Shown: one piece after another, positions 14,586 through 21,195 of the stretch | Layout: each line of letters begins with the position of its first letter | Position numbering within the stretch: position 1 is the stretch's first letter | Source: Firmicutes bacterium UBA4981 | GTDB taxonomy: Bacteria; Bacillota; SHA-98; UBA4971 | Length of the DNA: 21,195 bases | Assembly (NCBI GenBank): GCA_002398515.1 | Contig: DGZL01000152.1 | Location: forward strand, 11,573-32,767 | Reading direction: 5' to 3' | Program-made: the position numbers and the translations under genes | The notes under the pieces: generated by a model | The model's database searches: none | The model's input: only the letters and a program-made list of their open reading frames with translations | Told to the model about the DNA's origin: nothing

Positions 14586-16934
14586 TCAGCGAAGAGATGC
14601 ACTTACTCTCTCTTTAAGCGCCCAATACACCTTCTCTGATGTCATGGGTAATGTCCTCACCCTTATGCCTGCTGCGTGATACAACGCGTTTGCAATAGCG
14701 GGAGGCGTTGGCACCATGACATGCTCTCCTATTCCCCTCGCTCCGTACGGTCCGTCTTCCTGAGGAACCTCCACGAAATCAACAAGCAACTCATCAGGTA
14801 TATCGGCTGCAGTTGATATCTTATAATCAACGTATGATGGATTCAAGAGTTTTCCTTGCTCGCTGAATTTCATTTCCTCAAGCAAGCCTATACTTATGCC
14901 CTGTACTACACCTCCTTCCACTTGGGTCGCGGCAGTAACTGGATTGATGACTCGTCCGGCGTCATACACTGCAGCGACTTTGAGAACATCTATTTTCCCT
15001 GTCTCCACATCAAGCTCGATTTCTACGGCTTGAGCTCCGTAAGTCCAGTTAGCTACCGGTTTCTCACTCTGACCGGTCTCAGGATTCATAGCGGTAATCC
15101 CTTCCGGGATAAACGTTCCTCTTCCTACTACAGGCCCTCCGTAGCCACTGAAGTCCGGAAGAGTCACACCCAGTGAAAACGTGCTTATATGGACGCATCT
15201 CTCAGGATCGCTCTTCACAAAGACCTTACTTTCTGCAATGTCGATGTCTTCAACAGGAACCCCGAAATATCTAGCCGCATGCTCCAGAACCTGGTGCCTG
15301 GCATCTTTCGCAGCAGCAATGACCGCCCTGCCACATGAGTAAGTAATTCTGCTGGCTACAGTCTGCCACTCGTACGCGCTATAGTCAGTGTCGATAGGCT
15401 GTACTCTGACATCTTCGTACCTGACTCCGAGCTCATTGGCAAGTATCTGAGCCAGAACGGTAAATGAGCCTTGTCCCAGCTCTTGGGCACCGATGCTCAA
15501 ATAGACCGTCCCGTCATCATTTAGCTTAACAATAGCTGAAGACGCAGCATCATTCGGCATAGCCGGCGCCTTAGTCATGCAAGCGATGCCTTTTGCCCGA
15601 ACTTTCTTTACGCCGGGCCCAATGACCCCGGGCCCGCTCACCTCTTGCCAACCGATGAGTTCAGCAGCCCTCTCAAGACACTGTTCTATCCCCGGGTTAC
15701 GAAGCACCTGTCCTGTTGCGTTTGTAGAGCCGTCCCTTTGCAAGTTGATCCTGCGGAGCTGTACCGGATCTATCCCTAGTTCATGGGCAATCTGGTCTAT
15801 GTGTTGCTCCATCGCCCAGTGATTCTCACTGTGACCGAAGCCACGCAGCGGCCCTCCGACAGGTTTATTAGTGTATACGCAATATGAATCAGTTTTCATA
15901 TTAGGTATGTCATACACCCCGGACGAGCTGTATCCTGCTGCTCTTGTCACATTCACCCCGTATTCCGTATATGCGCCCGCGTCCCAGTACATTTCAAACT
16001 CCTGGGCGGTGAATCTACCATCGTGCTTAACTCCGGTCTTGAGACGGCATAACATCCCCTGTCTGACAAAAGTGTCCCTGAACTCCTCTTCCCTAGTACA
16101 GACCAGTCTAATCGGTACATTCCTACATTTCATCGCAAGGGGTACCAAAGTCGCCTCAACATTGAGTCCGGCTTTGCCGCCAAAGCCTCCGCCCACATAC
16201 GGTCCGATAACCCTCACCTTGTTCATGGGGAAGCCCAGACTGTGGCTTAAGATGTTGCGCATTGCAAAGGGCGATTGCGAACTTGCCCATATAGTCAGCT
16301 TGTCATTACGGTCGTAAAGAGCTATCGCAGCATGGGGCTCGATAGGCGAATGCTGGATATGAGGCACGTAATACTCACGTTCAAATACTAAGTCAGCCTC
16401 AGCAAACCCCTTTTCAATATCGCCTTTACGTACTCTGAAGTGGTTGCTGATATTAGTATTAGGTATAGGGAAGAAAGCAGCTCCAATCTCATATGTATCG
16501 AGATCCGGATGCACCAGGCAAGCGCCGGGCTTTATAGCTTCCCGAAGATCAAGCACAGGAGGAAGCTCTTCATATTCCACCTCTATCAATCTTGCGGCTT
16601 CTTCAGCAATTTCTAAAGACTCAGCTGCAACACCTGCCACCGCTTCTCCGTAATAGCGCACCTTATCCACTGCATAAGGGGTACGATCTTTTAGGTAAAG
16701 CCCCATCCTATTTGGAAAATCCTTACCTGTGACAACAGCCTTTACACCGGGTAGATCTTGCGCTTTCCTTGTGTCGATACGCACGATACGGGCATGCGCA
16801 TGCTTACTTCTTAAGAGTTTCGCGTATAACATCCCTGCGAACTTCAGATCACCTGCATAGCGTGCTGCCCCGGTCACCTTCTCCGCCGCGTCATTCCGTA
16901 TAACACCCACACCCAAGTAGTCTTCGCGTGCCAC
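14586..16934 (-). CDS. Molybdenum hydroxylase, Mo-cofactor (large) subunit, xanthine dehydrogenase family
   Basis: This 782-residue catalytic subunit binds molybdopterin and hydroxylates a substrate with water-derived oxygen. Family blocks are present: TGAARYAGDL near residue 21, Gln220 (ASSQSPF), GGGFGGK at 248-254, RGFGHSENH, QELGQGSFTVLAQI and the catalytic Glu737 (GARGIGEHVMVPTPP). The residue after GGGFGGK is Ala255; in true xanthine dehydrogenases it is the substrate-binding Glu (bovine Glu802, recalled). So the fold and chemistry are clear but xanthine is not the obvious substrate. GTG 16934 shares one base with the stop of the 2Fe-2S gene (TAGTG), implying coupling. With a uracil-type permease downstream, uracil hydroxylation to barbiturate is my preferred guess. 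No XdhC-type maturation protein is in the window. Confidence 0.93.
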   Translation of the reverse strand: MAREDYLGVGVIRNDAAEKVTGAARYAGDLKFAGMLYAKLLRSKHAHARIVRIDTRKAQDLPGVKAVVTGKDFPNRMGLYLKDRTPYAVDKVRYYGEAVAGVAAESLEIAEEAARLIEVEYEELPPVLDLREAIKPGACLVHPDLDTYEIGAAFFPIPNTNISNHFRVRKGDIEKGFAEADLVFEREYYVPHIQHSPIEPHAAIALYDRNDKLTIWASSQSPFAMRNILSHSLGFPMNKVRVIGPYVGGGFGGKAGLNVEATLVPLAMKCRNVPIRLVCTREEEFRDTFVRQGMLCRLKTGVKHDGRFTAQEFEMYWDAGAYTEYGVNVTRAAGYSSSGVYDIPNMKTDSYCVYTNKPVGGPLRGFGHSENHWAMEQHIDQIAHELGIDPVQLRRINLQRDGSTNATGQVLRNPGIEQCLERAAELIGWQEVSGPGVIGPGVKKVRAKGIACMTKAPAMPNDAASSAIVKLNDDGTVYLSIGAQELGQGSFTVLAQILANELGVRYEDVRVQPIDTDYSAYEWQTVASRITYSCGRAVIAAAKDARHQVLEHAARYFGVPVEDIDIAESKVFVKSDPERCVHISTFSLGVTLPDFSGYGGPVVGRGTFIPEGITAMNPETGQSEKPVANWTYGAQAVEIELDVETGKIDVLKVAAVYDAGRVINPVTAATQVEGGVVQGISIGLLEEMKFSEQGKLLNPSYVDYKISTAADIPDELLVDFVEVPQEDGPYGARGIGEHVMVPTPPAIANALYHAAGIRVRTLPMTSEKVYWALKERVSASLR

Positions 16935-17425
16935 TATCTCTCACTCCCCTCGTCTTGGGAATCGGAGCTCGCGGAGACCTGCATTATCGCATCTATTACA
17001 CGAGCGTATCCCGTGCACCTGCAGAGATTCCCGCTTATAGCCTCAACAACTTCATCCCGAGTAGGGTTTGTATTTCGCAAAAGCAGGCCTTTTGCTGACA
17101 TGACTATGCCAGGTGTGCAGTACCCACATTGAAGCGCGCTGTTATCGACTATGCTCTGCTGTATCGCGTCAAGGCGATCTCCTTCGCCGAGGCCTTCTAC
17201 AGTGAGCACTTCTTTACCGTCAGCTTCCACAGCCAGCATGAGGCAGGAGTTTACCGGCTCACCGTCTACCAAGACTGTACATGCTCCGCATTCTCCTTTG
17301 CCACATCCCTCTTTCGCACCTATTAAGTCCAGCTCCTCGCGGAGAAAATCCAAGAGCCTCATCTGGGAGAATACTTCCGCTTTGACCAACTCGCCGTTAA
17401 CTGTCATTTTTATTGTGTGAAGCAC
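16934..17425 (-). CDS. Molybdenum hydroxylase, 2Fe-2S (small) subunit
   Basis: The 163-residue iron-sulfur subunit carries electrons from the Mo centre to the FAD subunit. All eight cluster cysteines are visible: plant-ferredoxin type Cys41, Cys46, Cys49 and Cys61 (CGKGECGACTVLVDG, VNSC) and the helical second cluster Cys100, Cys103, Cys135 and Cys137 (CGYCTPG, CRCTGY). Length is normal for CoxS/XdhC-type subunits. Start is GTG 17425 just after the FAD gene stop (3 bases between), with GGGGAGGTGA upstream; a downstream in-frame ATG has no site. It overlaps the Mo subunit gene by one base. Confidence 0.95.
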   Translation of the reverse strand: MLHTIKMTVNGELVKAEVFSQMRLLDFLREELDLIGAKEGCGKGECGACTVLVDGEPVNSCLMLAVEADGKEVLTVEGLGEGDRLDAIQQSIVDNSALQCGYCTPGIVMSAKGLLLRNTNPTRDEVVEAISGNLCRCTGYARVIDAIMQVSASSDSQDEGSER

Positions 17426-17428
17426 AGC

Positions 17429-18298
17429 TCACTTCACCTCCCCGATTGCTGCAAGGCCTGCGAGAGCTTGCCGAATGGCGTTTCCGGTCATAACCTCAGT
17501 CATTTCAAGGCGATACTCCTCGCCTGCTCTTATGTCGGTGATAGGAACAGCCATCTCTCTTGCGAGAGAGGCAGCCCGAGCTATTGCTTCTTCGTCCTTA
17601 CTGTTCAACAGGACAGACTCAGCTTTTCTTACTCTTATCGGGGTCGAAGCTACCGCTCCCAGTGCAATCCGAACCTCTCCGCTCGCAAGAGCTAAGCAAG
17701 CTACACTGACGATAGACAAATCAACAGAGTTGGTTCGACCCAGTTTCAGATATACCCCGTATGATTCGGTATCCTTCTTAGGAATCCTGATCTTATGGAC
17801 GAACTCCCCCTGCTCCAGGACGGTCTTACCCGGCCCGGTAAAGAATTCGCCGATAGAAATCAGTCGTGAGTTCTTCGGCCCCCAAGTCTCAATCTCAGCT
17901 TCATACACCAATAACGTAGGGGCAGTATCAGCTGCCGGAGAAGCATTGCATATGTTTCCGCCGATTGATGCCCGATTTCTGACTTGAAGAGATCCTACGG
18001 AATGGGCTGCCTGCGCCAACAACCCGTATTCTGAGCGAATGAACTTGTTTCTTACAAGCATGTTCAAAGGTGATGCTGCGCCTATGGATAGATCTTCTCC
18101 GTTCTGACACTCTATTCCCTCAATTCCTTCGATTTCCTTCACGTCTATCAATATCTTGGGTTTGTGTTGTCTGTCATACATACGCACGAACAGGTCTGTT
18201 CCGCCTGCGAGAAAACTGCCATTGGGACCTGCCTCAATGGCAAGGTTCACCGCATCCTCCTTGGTTCGTGCACGTACATAATCAAAAGGTAACAGCAC
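17429..18298 (-). CDS. Molybdenum hydroxylase, FAD-binding (medium) subunit
   Basis: The 289-residue subunit passes electrons to the acceptor through FAD. The two FAD-binding motifs of the CoxM/XdhB family are intact: FLAGGTDLFVRM (residues 29-40) and IGGNICNASPAADTAP (112-127). The C-terminal CO-dehydrogenase flavoprotein domain follows (IALGAVASTPIRVRKAE). No extra cluster-binding insertion, as found in 4-hydroxybenzoyl-CoA reductase, is evident. Start is GTG 18298 with GGGAGGG about 7 bases upstream. It is the first gene after a 337-base non-coding stretch, so the operon promoter should lie in 18299-18536. Order FAD, 2Fe-2S, Mo is common for bacterial and clostridial enzymes. The natural electron acceptor cannot be told from sequence. 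Confidence 0.94.
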   Translation of the reverse strand: MLLPFDYVRARTKEDAVNLAIEAGPNGSFLAGGTDLFVRMYDRQHKPKILIDVKEIEGIEGIECQNGEDLSIGAASPLNMLVRNKFIRSEYGLLAQAAHSVGSLQVRNRASIGGNICNASPAADTAPTLLVYEAEIETWGPKNSRLISIGEFFTGPGKTVLEQGEFVHKIRIPKKDTESYGVYLKLGRTNSVDLSIVSVACLALASGEVRIALGAVASTPIRVRKAESVLLNSKDEEAIARAASLAREMAVPITDIRAGEEYRLEMTEVMTGNAIRQALAGLAAIGEVK

Positions 18299-18536
18299 CG
18301 GTCGCCCTCCCTTCTACGTGTCTCTACTTCTTGCAGATTCCTACCCACAGCAAAAGTCACAATAAGCCTGGTTTATACTTCAAATTTCTTTAACCTACTA
18401 AGAATAACCTTCGTAATATTACACAAAATCTTCCATCACGAAGTGGACAATCGTCACAATCTATAGGTCTTTTCAGGCAGAAGGCAGGCTTCTGTAATTT
18501 CTGACTCTCGTGGTGTCGAAGAGAGGTCCTTGAAAT
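18299..18536 (-). promoter_or_regulatory. Leader/promoter region of the Mo-hydroxylase operon, no gene seen
   Basis: About 240 bases between the lpd terminator and the FAD subunit gene hold no plausible coding frame. A perfect hairpin CAGAAG-GCAGG-CTTCTG lies at 18478-18494, and an inverted pair CTTCGT (18409-18414)/ACGAAG (18438-18443) flanks an AT-rich block with TAATATTA. These could be regulator sites or leader RNA structure. I could not identify a confident -35/-10 pair, nor a known riboswitch pattern. Confidence 0.35.
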
Positions 18537-18564
18537 AAAAACGGGCGGGAGAGAATCCCCCGCC
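18537..18564 (-). terminator. Intrinsic terminator after dihydrolipoyl dehydrogenase
   Basis: The minus strand reads GGCGGGGGATTCTCTCCCGCC followed by CGTTTTTATTT: a GC-only 6-pair stem (18544-18549 with 18559-18564), 9-base loop, then a T-tract. It lies about 70 bases after the lpd stop and separates the alr-lpd transcript from the catabolic cluster. Confidence 0.85.
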
Positions 18565-18635
18565 GCTTCCTAAACGTGCCGTTTTCCCAACGTCTGTAGA
18601 ATTTGTCCCAGGGCGACACTATCACAATCTGACTC

Positions 18636-20015
18636 CTACATGTGTATCGACTTACCGTGCACAGCCTCAGCTGCCTCGACCAGCGACTCAGCAAGCGTAG
18701 GGTGAGCGTGTATTGTATTTGTGAACTCTCCTACGGTCATGTGAGTCCGCACCGCCAGTGTAGGTTCAGGGATAAGATCAGTTGCGCTCGGCCCCACGAT
18801 ATGCACCCCGACAATTACATCAGTGCTTGTATCAGCGATAACCTTGACAAATCCATCAGTCTGGCCCATAGCCAAAGCTTTACCGCTGGCCATGAAGGGA
18901 AATTTCCCGATCTTCACATCGAGACCTTGTTCCTTGGCCTGACCCTCATTTAGTCCGACACTGGCTACTTCGGGTCTGGTGAAGATTGCACCCGGGACAG
19001 CATCGTAATTCATACGGCGCTCGTCACCTGCGATGTTATGGACAGCGGTTATCCCTTCACAAGACGCCACATGCGCCAGCATGACAGTGCCGACGACATC
19101 ACCGATAGCGTATAAACTCGGAATGTTTGTCTCCATTTTGTCGTTAACCACTATTTCACCGCGCCTCGTGACCTCAACCCCTAACTCCTCCAAGCCTATT
19201 CCTTCAGAGTTGGCTCTCCGTCCTACGGACAACAAGGCCTTCTTCGCAACAAGTTGCTCACCTGAGTCGAGAAGGGCTATAACTTCACCATCGACTTCTG
19301 TAATCTTCTCAATTCTCACGCCACACTTGACATCAACCCCATGCTTCTTGAGGGAAGTTAAGATAGCGCGGGAGACATCCGGGTCTTCCATTGGAAGAAC
19401 AGTCGGCATGATATCGACAACAGTCACCCTGCTTCCGAGACCGGCGAATATGAAAGCCAGCTCACATCCGATGACACCGCCTCCGACAACAAGGAGGCTT
19501 TCAGGGACTTCTGAAAAATCCAAAGCCTCATCGCTAGTGATGACAGTGTTTCCGTTGTAACCAAATGACGGGAATACCAGCGGCCTGGAGCCGGTGGCGA
19601 TTATTATGTCCCTGGCTTTTATCTCCGAAGATGTACCCTGTGAATCCACTGCAATTCTTCCGGGTGCCACAAGCCGGCCTGTCCCTTTTACGACATTGAC
19701 TTTACCCCTCTTGAGCAGAAAGCCCACACCTGCTCTAAGGCGTGAGACTATTTTGTTCTTCCTGGCAATCATCCTACCGAAATCCGCCGACACATCCTTG
19801 GCTTCTACTCCAAACTCTCCCAGCCTCTTGGCTAGGGCATAAGCTTCCATGCCTGCAACAAGAGATTTTGTGGGGATACAGCCTCTGTTTAGGCATGTCC
19901 CGCCAAGCTCGTCCTTTTCAACAAGGCACACGCTCTGCCCTAGCTGGGCGGCTCTAATAGCTGCAACATATCCTCCCGGGCCTCCTCCAAGCACTGCAAC
20001 GTCACATTCAAACAC
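18636..20015 (-). CDS. lpdA: Dihydrolipoyl dehydrogenase
   Basis: This 459-residue flavoenzyme reoxidises dihydrolipoyl groups with NAD+ (E3 of 2-oxo acid dehydrogenases or L-protein of glycine cleavage). Motifs: FAD site VLGGGPGGYVAAIRAAQ (residues 8-24), redox disulfide GGTCLNRGCIPTKS (Cys41, Cys46), NAD site VVGGGVIGCELAFIFAGLG, second FAD motif YAIGDVVGTVMLAHVAS, and the C-terminal His-Glu pair in HAHPTLAESL (His438, Glu443). The start is GTG 20015 with GAAGGAG about 10 bases upstream. It has no N-terminal lipoyl domain. No E1, E2 or glycine cleavage gene is in the window, so its complex is unknown. It is 63 bases after alr and is followed by a terminator, which sets it apart from the downstream catabolic genes. 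Confidence 0.95.
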   Translation of the reverse strand: MFECDVAVLGGGPGGYVAAIRAAQLGQSVCLVEKDELGGTCLNRGCIPTKSLVAGMEAYALAKRLGEFGVEAKDVSADFGRMIARKNKIVSRLRAGVGFLLKRGKVNVVKGTGRLVAPGRIAVDSQGTSSEIKARDIIIATGSRPLVFPSFGYNGNTVITSDEALDFSEVPESLLVVGGGVIGCELAFIFAGLGSRVTVVDIMPTVLPMEDPDVSRAILTSLKKHGVDVKCGVRIEKITEVDGEVIALLDSGEQLVAKKALLSVGRRANSEGIGLEELGVEVTRRGEIVVNDKMETNIPSLYAIGDVVGTVMLAHVASCEGITAVHNIAGDERRMNYDAVPGAIFTRPEVASVGLNEGQAKEQGLDVKIGKFPFMASGKALAMGQTDGFVKVIADTSTDVIVGVHIVGPSATDLIPEPTLAVRTHMTVGEFTNTIHAHPTLAESLVEAAEAVHGKSIHM

Positions 20016-20078
20016 AAAGCCACGCTCCTTCTCGCTGTTCTTCCCATTTTTCGCCGGGCAATCGGAATTGAAAGTCCA

Positions 20079-21195
20079 CTACATTTTGGACAGGTAAACC
20101 CGCGGAACCCGCCTGCTTATCCCACAAAGGACTTCGTGGGTTACTGTGCTCACTTTTTCCGCAACATCCTCTGCAGTAATCTCTTCCTTCCCTTGCCTGC
20201 CGATGACAGTAACCTCGTCTTCTATGTCAACTTCCAAGTCACCTGCGGATACCATGCATTCATCCATACATACTCTCCCGACTACCGGAAGCCTGTGCCC
20301 TCTGACAAGCACCTCTCCGCAGTTGGAAAGGGCTCGAGGAAAACCGTCAGCGTATCCAATTGGTAATGTTGCGATGGTAGCATCCTTATCTGTGGTGTAA
20401 GTAGCGCCGTAACCTATGGAAGTGCCCGCAGGACACCTCTTCACAAAACCCACTCTTGTCTTAAGGAATAGAGCAGGTGAAATATCCAATTCCGTCCTAA
20501 GCCGCCTCGCTCTTTCGCCGTGAAGCGGAGTCAGCCCATACATGAAAATTCCCGGTCTTACAATATCAAACCTCGCCTCAGGGACAGTCACCGCAGCTAC
20601 ACTGTTAGCTGCATGGTAGTATTGCGCCTGAATGCCGTTATGCCTAAGGGCGCAAATAGCGTCATCAAACAGAGAAAGCTGACGGTGAAGAAAAGTCCTG
20701 TCCTCGTCCTCAGCAGTTGCCAGGTGTGTAAAGATACCTTCAATCTCAATATTGGGAAGCATGGCAATGTGTTTCACGAAGCTCACTGTCTGAGTTGGGT
20801 ACACGCCTATACGCCCCATACCGGTATCGACTTTTACGTGACACTTAGCTTTTTTCCCTTCCTTAACGGCAGCATTGGACAAAGCCTCAGCAAACTCGTA
20901 CGTAGCAGTTGCACATGACAAGTTGTAACGCAGGGCTGCCTGCGCTTGAGCAGGAAATAACTGGGCAAGCACTAGAATCGGAGCAATGATGCCGGATCTC
21001 CTGAGAGCTATGCCTTCCTCAACTAAAGCTACTCCCAGCCAGGTCGCCCCATTATTCAGCGCTGTGCGGGCTACAGGTATCGCCCCGTGCCCATACGCGT
21101 CAGCCTTTACAACCCCGAGGATTTCACAATCAGGTCCTAACACCCTACGGATGGCCTGTATGTTCCGGGCTATACACGCAAGATCAATTTCAGCT
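20079..21195 (-). CDS. alr: Alanine racemase, 5' end cut by window
   Basis: This PLP enzyme interconverts L- and D-alanine for peptidoglycan. The frame stays open to the right window edge and already shows the N-terminal AEIDLACIARNIQAIRR before VVKADAYGHG (PLP-binding lysine), so only the first few residues are missing; the GTG at 21143 is internal. The second-base tyrosine region CPAGTSIGYGATYTTD and the GRVCMDECMVS block are intact, as is the C-terminal HEVLCGISRRVPRVYL. The stop TAG is at 20079-20081, 63 bases before lpdA, with which it may be cotranscribed. It is a housekeeping gene at the border of the cluster, with no evident link to the pathway downstream. Confidence 0.95.
   Translation of the reverse strand, partial: AEIDLACIARNIQAIRRVLGPDCEILGVVKADAYGHGAIPVARTALNNGATWLGVALVEEGIALRRSGIIAPILVLAQLFPAQAQAALRYNLSCATATYEFAEALSNAAVKEGKKAKCHVKVDTGMGRIGVYPTQTVSFVKHIAMLPNIEIEGIFTHLATAEDEDRTFLHRQLSLFDDAICALRHNGIQAQYYHAANSVAAVTVPEARFDIVRPGIFMYGLTPLHGERARRLRTELDISPALFLKTRVGFVKRCPAGTSIGYGATYTTDKDATIATLPIGYADGFPRALSNCGEVLVRGHRLPVVGRVCMDECMVSAGDLEVDIEDEVTVIGRQGKEEITAEDVAEKVSTVTHEVLCGISRRVPRVYLSKM

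Noticed and set aside
13300..18298. Purine (xanthine) catabolism as the role of the Mo hydroxylase, permease and PucR
   Set aside because: This is the default annotation, but the permease has UraA-type glutamates, the Mo subunit lacks the xanthine-binding Glu, no purine ring-degrading gene is present, and purines do not yield malonate. Kept only as an alternative.
21090..21143. GTG at 21143 as the start of alanine racemase
   Set aside because: The frame continues to the window edge and encodes the conserved AEIDL N-terminal segment, so the gene begins outside.
18636..21195. alr and lpdA as part of the pyrimidine/malonate cluster
   Set aside because: A strong terminator follows lpdA and neither enzyme has an evident step in the proposed pathway; they look like a separate transcript.

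Overview
The window is a block of 19 genes, all on the minus strand, read from right (21195) to left (1). Roughly balanced base composition, strong GGAGG-type ribosome binding sites, many GTG and TTG starts, a sodium-pumping decarboxylase and an M42 metallopeptidase suggest an anaerobic fermentative bacterium, perhaps Clostridia-like or Synergistota-like. No rRNA or other taxonomic marker is present, so this placement is tentative. I saw no tRNA, rRNA, CRISPR array, insertion sequence or other mobile element.

Layout in the direction of transcription. (1) 21195-18537: alanine racemase (5' end cut by the window edge) and dihydrolipoyl dehydrogenase, closed by a convincing intrinsic terminator; probably unrelated to what follows. 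(2) 18298-13300: a three-subunit molybdenum hydroxylase of the xanthine dehydrogenase family (FAD, 2Fe-2S, Mo subunits) followed by a UraA-like NCS2 uracil permease. (3) 13089-11377: a PucR-type regulator. (4) 11196-7317: DUF2877, FdrA and DUF1116 proteins, the three components of the AllH/AllF/AllG oxamate carbamoyltransferase. (5) 7279-5382: a cyclase-family (kynurenine formamidase/isatin hydrolase-like) metal hydrolase and an M42-type metallohydrolase. (6) 5337-1: a biotin-dependent Na+-translocating malonate decarboxylase: an OadG-like 38-residue membrane peptide, then madB, madF, madA, madE, madC and madD (madD runs off the window).

The genes make most sense together as one catabolic pathway. 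Known oxidative pyrimidine degradation runs uracil -> barbiturate -> ureidomalonate -> malonate + urea. Here a uracil-type permease, a Mo hydroxylase, a cyclic-amide-hydrolase candidate, a carbamoyltransferase whose known substrate oxalurate is one CH2 shorter than ureidomalonate, a spare metallohydrolase, and a malonate decarboxylase stand in a row. I infer an energy-conserving anaerobic version: uracil is hydroxylated to barbiturate, the ring is opened to ureidomalonate, the carbamoyl group is transferred to phosphate (carbamoyl phosphate, able to give ATP through a carbamate kinase not in this window), malonamate is deamidated to malonate, and malonate is decarboxylated to acetate with Na+ export. 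Gene identities are well supported; substrates and the pathway as a whole are inference from gene content and a few residues.
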